Assembly (NCBI GenBank): GCA_002746425.1
Contig: NVXB01000026.1
Coordinates: 27,661-33,190, forward strand
Length of the DNA stretch: 5,530 bases
DNA from: Hyphomicrobiales bacterium
GTDB taxonomy: Bacteria > Pseudomonadota > Alphaproteobacteria > Rhizobiales > GCA-2746425
Direction of reading: 5' to 3'
Part shown: positions 1 to 5,231 of the stretch, piece by piece
Layout: each line of letters opens with the position of its first letter
Numbering within the stretch: the stretch's first letter is position 1
Notes under the pieces: generated by a model
Databases searched by the model: none
Told to the model about the DNA's origin: nothing
The model's input: only the letters and a program-made list of their open reading frames with translations
Translations under genes and position numbers: made by a program

Positions 1-729
1 ACCGACAAGCAACAAGCCTATGCCTTGGCCGATGTAACGCATCTGCGCGATATCTATAAATCGCTCGATAAGCAGTTGGAAGATGCCGGACGCCGCCAAT
101 GGTTGAGCGATGAGATGACCATTTTGGAAAGCCGCTCTACATATGTTGTCGAGCCGGAAAATGCCTGGAAACGGCTGAAAATGCGCGCGCGCAAACCCAT
201 AGAACTGGCCATTACCCAAGCTATTGCAGGTTGGCGGGAAACAGAAGCCAAATCGCGCAATCAGCCGCGTGGGCGCATCATCAAGGATGACGCTATTTAC
301 GAATTGGCCTCTCAGCAGCCCGACAAAATTGAAATGCTGGGCCGTATGCGCGCCCTGCCACGCGGATTTGACCGTTCCAAATTTGCGCCACAGTTGATTG
401 AGGTTATCAAGCAAGCAAAAGCCATTCCGCACGAAGAATTGCCTAAAATTCCAAAGCCTGCACGCCGCCCAGAAGGCTCAAGTGCGGTTGTAGAATTGCT
501 CAAGGTTTTGCTGAAACTGGTGTGTGAAGAACACAAAGTCGCGTCAAAAATTATCGCGACAGTAGATGATCTGGACAAGATAGCTGAAAGCGATGCCGCC
601 GATGTGGCCGCGCTTAAAGGCTGGCGTCGTGAATTGTTTGGCGATGCTGCGCTTCAGGTCAAAGCAGGTAAGTTGGGCTTTGCCCTGTCACCTCAAAAGA
701 AAGTTGTTCTGGTCCCTATTGGGGATTGA
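1..729 (+). CDS. rnd: Ribonuclease D, C-terminal part (5' end outside window)
   Basis: RNase D is a 3'-to-5' exoribonuclease of the DEDDy family that trims the 3' ends of tRNA precursors and other small RNAs in the cytoplasm. The frame is open from base 1, giving 242 residues. With family members usually about 375-385 residues long, roughly 140 N-terminal residues, carrying the first catalytic acids, lie to the left. The window opens inside the Exo III motif YALAD: Tyr7 and Asp11 of the visible part match the catalytic Tyr and last Asp of the family. An HRDC domain follows at about residues 55-145, including the PRGRIIKDDA segment typical of RNase D. A second, weaker helical HRDC-like region lies at about 160-230. 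The TTG at 25 is not a real start, because it lies inside the catalytic motif. The TGA stop directly abuts the stop of the opposing cupin gene. The family call is firm. Confidence 0.93.
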   Translation, partial: TDKQQAYALADVTHLRDIYKSLDKQLEDAGRRQWLSDEMTILESRSTYVVEPENAWKRLKMRARKPIELAITQAIAGWRETEAKSRNQPRGRIIKDDAIYELASQQPDKIEMLGRMRALPRGFDRSKFAPQLIEVIKQAKAIPHEELPKIPKPARRPEGSSAVVELLKVLLKLVCEEHKVASKIIATVDDLDKIAESDAADVAALKGWRRELFGDAALQVKAGKLGFALSPQKKVVLVPIGD

Positions 730-1452
730 TCAACTTTCTGGTTTTGCATCCTCGCTTGCATCAGGTGCTTCATCCGACACCCCATCAGGGGCTTCAGTTT
801 CATCTGAAGCTTCAGATGGGGTTTCGGGTTCTTCATCTGCTAGCGCTTGCTCGGCGTCTGGTTGATTAGCTGTTTCGTAAGCCGAGATTTCATCAACCTG
901 CACAGAAATAGCCGCCGCCAGCTCTTCTTCCATCGCGCTCAGAGCATCTTCGTTGGCCTTGGCGGTCTCCTCGGCAATCGGCTCCTCAATGGCAGGTTTA
1001 GTCGTTTTAGGCGGTTCTTCGTGCTCGGACACACCGGCCCGCTGCTCGTCAAAAATTGTCTGTGTCCGCCCAGTTTCAACTACTGTACGGGTGGCAAAGC
1101 CACTGGCATAGGTCCAGAAAAGCCGCAGATTGCCCTTTTTGGCGGCATTACGAATACGGTGCGGCACATTGGGCGGAATGAAAAGCACCTCGCCAACCTT
1201 AAGCTGCTGCTCCTTGCCATCAATTTCGGCAATTGCGTTACCTTTCACGACCAAAATGCTCTCTTCGCAATTGTGATAGTGCGCGGCAACGCTTTTGCCC
1301 GCTGGAACTTCGGTAAAGCCGTTCATCATGGTGTTGGCACCACAGGCACGATTGGCCATTGGATAGGCAGACGCGCCATTACCGCGATCGACGCCCATTC
1401 CCTTTTCGGCGGCCAACACCTGAGCGCCTGATAATGTTTTGTTTCCAGCCAT
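730..1452 (-). CDS. Cupin-domain protein with long acidic C-terminal tail
   Basis: A 240-residue protein with one conserved β-barrel cupin domain at about residues 40-115. Motif 1 is complete: Gly52, His58, His60, Glu64 and Gly71 have the spacing G(x)5HxH(x)3E(x)6G. Motif 2 has Gly87, Pro93, His98 and Asn102, with Asn95 where Gly is common. The four metal ligands (two His, Glu, His) are therefore present and a bound divalent metal is likely, but the substrate cannot be read from sequence. Residues 141-240 are low complexity: about 32 of 100 are Asp or Glu and only about 4 are Lys, so the tail is probably disordered. It contains a tandem eight-residue repeat at 219-226 and 227-234. No signal peptide or membrane segment is seen, so it is probably cytoplasmic. 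The ATG is preceded by an AAGGTG ribosome binding site (plus-strand 1461-1466) at 8 nt spacing. It is transcribed alone, divergently from fdhD. Confidence 0.85.
   Translation of the reverse strand: MAGNKTLSGAQVLAAEKGMGVDRGNGASAYPMANRACGANTMMNGFTEVPAGKSVAAHYHNCEESILVVKGNAIAEIDGKEQQLKVGEVLFIPPNVPHRIRNAAKKGNLRLFWTYASGFATRTVVETGRTQTIFDEQRAGVSEHEEPPKTTKPAIEEPIAEETAKANEDALSAMEEELAAAISVQVDEISAYETANQPDAEQALADEEPETPSEASDETEAPDGVSDEAPDASEDAKPES
759..796. repeat. Two near-identical 14-mers in the cupin tail
   Basis: The 14-mers at 759-772 and 783-796 differ at one base (766 versus 790) and are offset by 24 bp, which is eight codons. Read on the minus strand, they give the protein repeat (T/D)EAPD(G/A) at cupin residues 219-226 and 227-234. 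This suggests that the acidic tail grew at least partly by short tandem duplication. Confidence 0.7.
780..821. other. Nested inverted repeats inside the cupin 3' coding end; possible shared terminator
   Basis: Positions 801-818 form a perfect 18-bp palindrome, CATCTGAAGCTTCAGATG. An alternative hairpin pairs 791-797 (GCTTCAG) with 804-810 (CTGAAGC) around a 6-nt loop. A third pairing joins CCCCATC at 780-786 with GATGGGG at 815-821. The element lies about 50-90 bp past the rnd stop, inside the cupin reading frame. There is no clean T-run on either strand, so a classic intrinsic terminator is not shown. Since no intergenic DNA separates the two genes, it could still affect the 3' end of rnd mRNA. 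The structures are seen; the role is inferred. Confidence 0.4.
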
Positions 1453-1460
1453 TAAACTCT

Positions 1461-1466
1461 CACCTT
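1461..1466 (-). promoter_or_regulatory. Ribosome binding site of the cupin gene
   Basis: On the minus strand AAGGTG lies 8 nt upstream of the ATG at 1452-1450. This is good Shine-Dalgarno spacing and supports the chosen cupin start. Confidence 0.6.
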
Positions 1467-1510
1467 ATTACAATACCAACTGGTCGTCAGCCAATTCCAG
1501 GTTGGGCATA

Positions 1511-1539
1511 ATTGTACCCAGATCCAATCTTGGGTTAAA
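1511..1539 (-). promoter_or_regulatory. Candidate promoter of the cupin gene
   Basis: Read leftward, TTTAAC (plus-strand 1534-1539) is a weak -35 and TACAAT (1511-1516) a good -10, with a 17-bp spacer. This would start a transcript near 1504 and leave a leader of about 50 nt before the cupin ATG. The -10 matches the consensus at five of six bases and the -35 at only three, so the call is tentative. Confidence 0.35.
1516..1535. promoter_or_regulatory. Imperfect palindrome in the cupin promoter spacer, operator-like
   Basis: ACCCAGAT (1516-1523) pairs with ATCTTGGGT (1527-1535) if one T is bulged, around a 3-nt centre. A second weak symmetry, TGGG at 1503-1506 against CCCA at 1517-1520, overlaps its left side. 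The element fills the spacer of the candidate cupin promoter, a common place for a repressor site. No known regulator motif is recognised. Confidence 0.3.
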
Positions 1540-1619
1540 GCGCCATCAAAATCAAATCCAAACCATAACCTGCACAATTCCCGTTTTCACCCCGCAAATA
1601 GTATTGCCCTAGAAGCCGC

Positions 1620-1647
1620 TTGCTGAGAAACAACACTGCGCTATAAA
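1620..1647 (+). promoter_or_regulatory. Candidate promoter of the fdhD-mobA-mobB-moeA operon
   Basis: TTGCTG (1620-1625) and TATAAA (1642-1647) are separated by 16 bp and resemble a housekeeping σ70-type promoter; the preceding C gives CTTG, as is common in alphaproteobacterial -35 boxes. Transcription would begin near 1654, leaving a leader of under 20 nt before the fdhD ATG at 1671. No FNR-like or ModE-like site was recognised nearby. Confidence 0.45.
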
Positions 1648-1670
1648 TATATGCAAATGATGGGCAATTG

Positions 1671-2531
1671 ATGAGTGAGCGTTACCGGGTGGAAATAAGC
1701 GAACTGATAATGGGGCCAAACCCCGACGATCCCCGCCTGTCTGCGTCGGTTATCGGCATAGACCAAAGCGGAAATGAGGTGGAAACGCGGGTTGTGACCG
1801 AGCGCGCGCTGACGCTTTATCTCAATTCGCAAGAGATCGTCACCATGATGACAATTAGCGATCATCCAGAGATTCTGGCCGTTGGTTATCTGAAAAATCA
1901 GAACATGCTAGAGGCGGATAATCCCGTTACAAAAGTGGATTATGACGACGATCTCGGTGTTGTGGTGGTGCGTACGGAGACTGAAACAAATTACGAGGAG
2001 AAAATGCGTAAAAAAATTCGCACCTCCGGTTGTGCTCAAGGCACCATATTTGGCGATGTCATGGACCGTTTCGACGAAACCCAATTTGATGATAATTCCA
2101 CTTTATCAACCAATAGCCTGATTAAGCTCCTAAAGCACATTAACACCATGCCATCGCTATATCTCACTGCTGGCGCGATCCATGGCTGCGTGTTGGCTAA
2201 GGGTAATGTTCCACTGGTTTATATGGAAGATGTAGGCCGCCATAACGCCGTCGACAAGATTGCCGGTTGGATGCATATGAACAACTGCGACGCCGCGGAC
2301 AAAATCTTTTACACTACCGGCCGATTGACCTCAGAAATGGTCATTAAATGCGTGATGATGGGCATCCCCATACTTATCTCGCGCTCTGGTTTTACGGCGT
2401 GGGGCGTGGAGTTGGCGAAAAGCGCAGGCCTCACCCTTATTGGCCGCGCCAGAGGCTCTCGCTTTATCGCCCTATCCGGCCAACAGCGCATTGTGTTTGA
2501 TACAAAAACACCCAAAGACACCGCAGAATGA
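1671..2531 (+). CDS. fdhD: Formate dehydrogenase accessory sulfurtransferase FdhD
   Basis: FdhD takes sulfur from a cysteine desulfurase (IscS in E. coli) and passes it to the molybdenum cofactor that is fitted into formate dehydrogenases; it acts in the cytoplasm. The 286-residue product shows the family blocks in order: the active-site loop SGCAQG with Cys121, a conserved AGAIHGCVLA segment at 167-176, EDVGRHNAVDK at 186-196, TTGRLTSEM at 215-223, and the C-terminal GIPILISRSG and RARGSRF blocks. Position 124 is Gly where E. coli has the second Cys of its CxxC. The ATG at 1671 is preferred to the adjacent in-frame TTG at 1668. No strong Shine-Dalgarno is visible before either, which fits the short predicted leader. 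The last four bases overlap the mobA start (ATGA). This is the first gene of the molybdenum cofactor operon, and the family call is firm. Confidence 0.95.
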   Translation: MSERYRVEISELIMGPNPDDPRLSASVIGIDQSGNEVETRVVTERALTLYLNSQEIVTMMTISDHPEILAVGYLKNQNMLEADNPVTKVDYDDDLGVVVVRTETETNYEEKMRKKIRTSGCAQGTIFGDVMDRFDETQFDDNSTLSTNSLIKLLKHINTMPSLYLTAGAIHGCVLAKGNVPLVYMEDVGRHNAVDKIAGWMHMNNCDAADKIFYTTGRLTSEMVIKCVMMGIPILISRSGFTAWGVELAKSAGLTLIGRARGSRFIALSGQQRIVFDTKTPKDTAE

Positions 2532-3175
2532 GCGTTTGGGATCATCAGTCAGAAAAAATATTAGGCGTTGTCTTGGCTGGCGGGCAATCTCGCCGCATGG
2601 GCGATGTAGATAAGTCCATGTTGCAACTTGGCGGCATGGCGCTGGTGGAACATGCGGTGAAGCGCCTTCAGGGCCAAGTGGATGCAATGGTGTTGAACAC
2701 CAATGCAGAGCCGCCCACAGCATTTGAATATTTAAAACTGCCAATTCTCAAAGATGTTATCACCGGCTATGCTGGACCTTTGGCAGGAATTTTAACAGCC
2801 ATGGAATACGCTGAGACAAATGGTTTTCAATGGGTTGCCAGCGCGGCAGCAGACACGCCGTTTTTCCCCAAAAACTATGTTAAGTCTATGATGAAACATG
2901 AAAATTCCGCCATTATCCTGGCAAGTTCAGGTGGCCATCGTCACCCCACATTTGGGCTTTGGCGCGCGTCGCTTGCCCCTTCACTGCGCCATTTCCTGAC
3001 CGAAGGAAGCGAGCGGAAAATACTGCTGTTTGTTCAGCAACATCCATGGGCGATGGCGGAGTTTGATATTCCATCGGACAAAAACTCCGATCCGTTCTTC
3101 AATATCAACACCCCGCAAGATTTTCAGCTGGCGGAACGCACGATGCAAACCATGGAGACAGCCGGTGAGCACTAA
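2528..3175 (+). CDS. mobA: Molybdenum cofactor guanylyltransferase MobA
   Basis: MobA transfers GMP from GTP to Mo-molybdopterin to make the guanine dinucleotide form (bis-MGD) used by DMSO-reductase-family enzymes such as formate dehydrogenases. The product has 215 residues, close to the usual family length. The nucleotide-binding signature LAGGQSRRMGDVDK lies at 16-29 with the expected Gly-Gly, Arg and Lys. AGPLAGIL at 82-89, the Mg-associated Asp in ADTPFFP (Asp109), HPTFGLW at 139-145 and the C-terminal FNINTPQD at 191-198 all match the family. The ATG overlaps the fdhD stop by four bases and has no clear Shine-Dalgarno of its own, so translation is probably coupled to fdhD. Its tail overlaps the mobB start by 11 bases. 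No key residue appears to be missing. Confidence 0.95.
   Translation: MSVWDHQSEKILGVVLAGGQSRRMGDVDKSMLQLGGMALVEHAVKRLQGQVDAMVLNTNAEPPTAFEYLKLPILKDVITGYAGPLAGILTAMEYAETNGFQWVASAAADTPFFPKNYVKSMMKHENSAIILASSGGHRHPTFGLWRASLAPSLRHFLTEGSERKILLFVQQHPWAMAEFDIPSDKNSDPFFNINTPQDFQLAERTMQTMETAGEH
3154..3157 (+). promoter_or_regulatory. Ribosome binding site that decides the mobB start
   Basis: GGAG lies 7 nt upstream of the GTG at 3165, inside the end of mobA. It supports GTG 3165 over the in-frame ATG at 3030, which has no recognisable family homology after it. Confidence 0.65.
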
Positions 3176-3707
3176 GACACCCGTTTTTGGCATAACTGGC
3201 TGGAAGAACACCGGCAAAACAACGCTGGTCACCCGTTTGGTCTCCGAATTTACCCAACGCGGTTATTGTGTCTCCACCATCAAACACGCACATCATAATT
3301 TTGATATCGACCAAAAGGGCCGCGATTCTTACAAGCACCGCGATGCCGGTGCCCATGAAGTGGCGCTGGTGTCTGGCAACCGCTGGGCTTTGATGCACGA
3401 GCTGCGCGGTGCTGATGAACCAACGCTTGAAGAGGTCATTGAGCGGCTATCCCCATGCGACCTGGTGCTGATTGAGGGCTATAAGCGCGAATCTCATCCC
3501 AAAATCGAATCCAGAAGAGTTGAAGGCAACTCCAAAGAGCCATTGGCACCGCAAGATCCGGCGATTGTCGCCATCGCTAGCGATCAGCCTCTACTGGAAG
3601 AAAACCTCCCGGTGTTCGATATCGACACGATTGAAGAAATCGCGGACTTCATTGCGGACTACATCAAGCTACCTGTTCCGCGCAAAACCAACCAGTCTGT
3701 GTCATGA
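3165..3707 (+). CDS. mobB: Molybdopterin-guanine dinucleotide biosynthesis adapter protein MobB
   Basis: MobB is a small P-loop GTP-binding protein that associates with MobA and helps the guanine dinucleotide step; it is helpful rather than essential in E. coli. The 180-residue product starts VSTKTPVFGITGWKNTGKTT, with the Walker A motif GWKNTGKT at 12-19. Other family blocks are KHAHHNFDID at 40-49, DSYKHRDAGA at 54-63, and DLVLIEGYKRESHPKIE at 99-115 (the Walker B-like strand and the motif after it). The frame stays open 135 bases upstream to an ATG at 3030, but those 45 residues are mobA read out of frame. The GTG at 3165, with GGAG 7 nt before it, places the Walker A where MobB proteins normally have it. 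The gene overlaps mobA by 11 bases and moeA by four (ATGA). Confidence 0.93.
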   Translation: MSTKTPVFGITGWKNTGKTTLVTRLVSEFTQRGYCVSTIKHAHHNFDIDQKGRDSYKHRDAGAHEVALVSGNRWALMHELRGADEPTLEEVIERLSPCDLVLIEGYKRESHPKIESRRVEGNSKEPLAPQDPAIVAIASDQPLLEENLPVFDIDTIEEIADFIADYIKLPVPRKTNQSVS

Positions 3708-4996
3708 GTGACGCCCGCAAACTGCTCAACGACTGTTTCTTGCACGACAAAGACCGGCTGCGTCACGATGAAGCCATTGCGATTATACTGGATCAGATAA
3801 ACGCCATTGCGGGCACTGAAATCGTATCGCTTGAAGACGCATCTGGCCGCTACCTTGCGAAAGCCGTCAAATCACCGCGCGATGTACCGCTCACCGATAA
3901 TGCCGCCGTTGATGGTTACGCCTATCGCCACGAAGATTTTGAAGCCGCTGGCGGTTGGTTTGAGGTGGTGGACCGCATTGCAGCCGGGCACACCAGACAA
4001 GCAGATGTGCCAAAGAACGCCGCCGTGCGCATCTTTACCGGCGCAACGGTGCCCGATGGCCTTGATACAGTTGCCATGCAGGAAGATTGCGAGCCGCATG
4101 TACAAGATGGTCTGCCGTTTGTTGCCATTCCGCCTGGGCTTAAGGCAGGCGCAAACCGCCGTAAAGCCGGTGAGGATGTGCTGGAAGGTACAACCATGCT
4201 TATGCCAGGCGAGCGCATACGCCCGCAGGAGCTTGCCGCCATCGCATCGCTGGGCATTGCCGAGGTATCCGTGTTCAAAAAGCTACGTGTTGCCTTGCTT
4301 GCAACGGGCGATGAGCTGCAGCGCCCGGATTCCCAAAACAATCTCAAACCCGGCCAAGTTTACGATTCCAACTCCGCTATGCTCAAAGGCCTGCTGGAAA
4401 CTCTGCCCGTCACCATCACCAATTTCGGCATTTTGAAAGATGATGCGGAGCTGGTGGAAAGCACGCTTTCGCAGGCAGCGGCTGAGCATGACCTTATTCT
4501 GACCTCAGGCGGTGCCAGCCGGGGCGAAGAAGATCACATCATCACCTCACTAGACAAGCTTGGTAAGCGCCACATGTGGCAACTCGCTATCAAGCCGGGG
4601 CGACCGATGTGCCTCGGGCAAATTGATGACTGTGCCTTTGTCGGGCTGCCGGGCAATCCGGTCGCGGCCTTTGTCTGCTTCCTGCTCTATGTGCGCCCCA
4701 TTCTGCTACGCATGCACGGCGCGACCTATCAAGAACCTGTACGCTATTCGGTCAACGCCACCTTCTCTATCGCCAATAAAAAGCCGGATCGTCGCGAGTT
4801 TCTGCGCGGTATTTTGGGCCAAGACGGCAATGGCGGCCTGACTGTATCTAAATTCGAGCGCGATGGCTCCGGTCTCATCACCGGATTGCGCGAAGCTGAT
4901 GGCCTGATTGAAATTGACGAGGCCGCCACCAGCCTTCAAGCCGGAACACCGGTCTCCTTTATCCCATTTTCTCAATTTGGCCTTCTCAGGCATTAG
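3704..4996 (+). CDS. moeA: Molybdopterin molybdotransferase MoeA
   Basis: MoeA inserts molybdate into adenylated molybdopterin, forming Mo-molybdopterin, the substrate of MobA. The 430-residue product has the full family layout. The N-terminal stretch LLNDCFLHDKDRLRH is of the kind I associate with alphaproteobacterial members. DNAAVDGYA at 65-73 carries Asp70, aligned by eye with E. coli Asp59. RIFTGA lies at 109-114. The MoCF/MPT-binding domain has ATGDEL at 200-205, YDSN at 220-223, TSGGASRGEED at 267-277, KPGRP at 297-301 and GLPGNPVAA at 314-322, followed by the C-terminal β-barrel domain IV. The common SGGVSVG is SGGASRG here. The ATG overlaps the mobB stop and lacks a clear Shine-Dalgarno, so it is probably coupled. 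It is the last gene of the operon. Confidence 0.95.
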   Translation: MSDARKLLNDCFLHDKDRLRHDEAIAIILDQINAIAGTEIVSLEDASGRYLAKAVKSPRDVPLTDNAAVDGYAYRHEDFEAAGGWFEVVDRIAAGHTRQADVPKNAAVRIFTGATVPDGLDTVAMQEDCEPHVQDGLPFVAIPPGLKAGANRRKAGEDVLEGTTMLMPGERIRPQELAAIASLGIAEVSVFKKLRVALLATGDELQRPDSQNNLKPGQVYDSNSAMLKGLLETLPVTITNFGILKDDAELVESTLSQAAAEHDLILTSGGASRGEEDHIITSLDKLGKRHMWQLAIKPGRPMCLGQIDDCAFVGLPGNPVAAFVCFLLYVRPILLRMHGATYQEPVRYSVNATFSIANKKPDRREFLRGILGQDGNGGLTVSKFERDGSGLITGLREADGLIEIDEAATSLQAGTPVSFIPFSQFGLLRH

Positions 4997-5028
4997 GTAA
5001 AATTGGTATTTTCGGACATGTAGGTCGG

Positions 5029-5053
5029 GGTTGCTATAGCAATGCCACTTTTA
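5029..5053 (+). terminator. Weak candidate terminator after moeA
   Basis: Positions 5031-5042 are a perfect 12-bp palindrome (TTGCTATAGCAA) that can fold as a 4-bp stem with a TATA loop. It could be extended by GG at 5029-5030 against CC at 5045-5046 across a 2-nt bulge. A short T-run (CTTTTATC) follows from 5047. It sits about 33 bp past the moeA stop, the right place for an operon end, but the stem is weak. A binding site for a dimeric regulator is equally possible. Confidence 0.28.
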
Positions 5054-5071
5054 TCAAAGCGCTTTAGGGTC

Positions 5072-5101
5072 TTGCACTTAAACGAAAAATGGTGTGACAA
5101 T
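5072..5101 (+). promoter_or_regulatory. Weak candidate promoter of the amino acid transporter gene
   Basis: TTGCAC (5072-5077) and GACAAT (5096-5101) are 18 bp apart and partly match σ70-type boxes. The start would be near 5108, giving a leader of about 125 nt that contains the inverted repeats described below. A second AT-rich block, TATATT at 5137-5142, could be an alternative -10 but has no matching -35. Confidence 0.28.
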
Positions 5102-5152
5102 CTATCTAACCAAACGGCGATGCCGTGAGGGAGCGATATATTAGCTTAAAAT

Positions 5153-5179
5153 GAGGTGTCACCTTCCAAATGGAGGTGT
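5153..5179. repeat. GAGGTGT direct repeats with overlapping hairpins
   Basis: GAGGTGT occurs at 5153-5159 and 5173-5179, exactly 20 bp apart (about two helical turns). The first copy is part of a small palindrome, AGGTGTCACCT (5154-5164). In RNA, 5160-5166 can pair with 5172-5178 (seven pairs, one G-U) around a 5-nt loop. The arrangement fits either a protein-binding site or a leader structure; which one cannot be decided from sequence. Confidence 0.35.
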
Positions 5180-5191
5180 GCGCGATTTTCA

Positions 5192-5213
5192 ACAGGCCTT
5201 GTACTTGGCCTGT
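5192..5213 (+). promoter_or_regulatory. Leader hairpin just upstream of the transporter ribosome binding site
   Basis: ACAGGCC (5192-5198) pairs perfectly with GGCCTGT (5207-5213) around an 8-nt loop. The stem ends 7 nt before the GAGGG Shine-Dalgarno at 5221-5225. No T-run follows, so a terminator is unlikely. A role in mRNA stability or translation of an abundant binding protein is an inference. Confidence 0.45.
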
Positions 5214-5220
5214 CCTTAAC

Positions 5221-5225
5221 GAGGG
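5221..5225 (+). promoter_or_regulatory. Ribosome binding site of the binding-protein gene
   Basis: GAGGG lies 6 nt before the ATG at 5232 and is the clearest Shine-Dalgarno in the window, consistent with strong expression. It fixes the start, which also begins a good signal peptide. Confidence 0.7.
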
Positions 5226-5231
5226 AAACAA

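Noticed and set aside
25..729. TTG at 25 as the start of a complete gene
   Set aside because: It falls inside the YALAD catalytic motif of RNase D and the frame is open to the window edge, so the gene is simply truncated by the window.
593..865. A plus-strand frame crossing the rnd end into the serine-rich complement of the acidic cupin tail
   Set aside because: It overlaps rnd in another frame, and its serine-rich end is only the complement of low-complexity acidic codons.
847..1431. A 194-codon open frame on the plus strand opposite the cupin gene
   Set aside because: It lies wholly antisense to a gene with perfect cupin motifs, shows no recognisable domain, and has no ribosome binding site of note.
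1668..1670. TTG as the fdhD start
   Set aside because: The next codon is ATG followed by the usual kind of FdhD N-terminus; TTG would add only one residue and has no better ribosome binding site.
3030..3164. ATG at 3030 as the mobB start
   Set aside because: The 45 extra residues are mobA read in another frame and do not resemble MobB; GTG 3165 has a Shine-Dalgarno and the normal distance to the Walker A motif.
3922..4347. A 141-codon minus-strand frame inside moeA
   Set aside because: It is antisense to a well-conserved gene, rich in Ser, Pro and Ala as expected of a shadow, and without a recognisable domain.
4999..5012. AAAAT / ATTTT inverted repeat just after moeA
   Set aside because: The stem is only A-T pairs with a 4-nt loop and is too weak to call a terminator.
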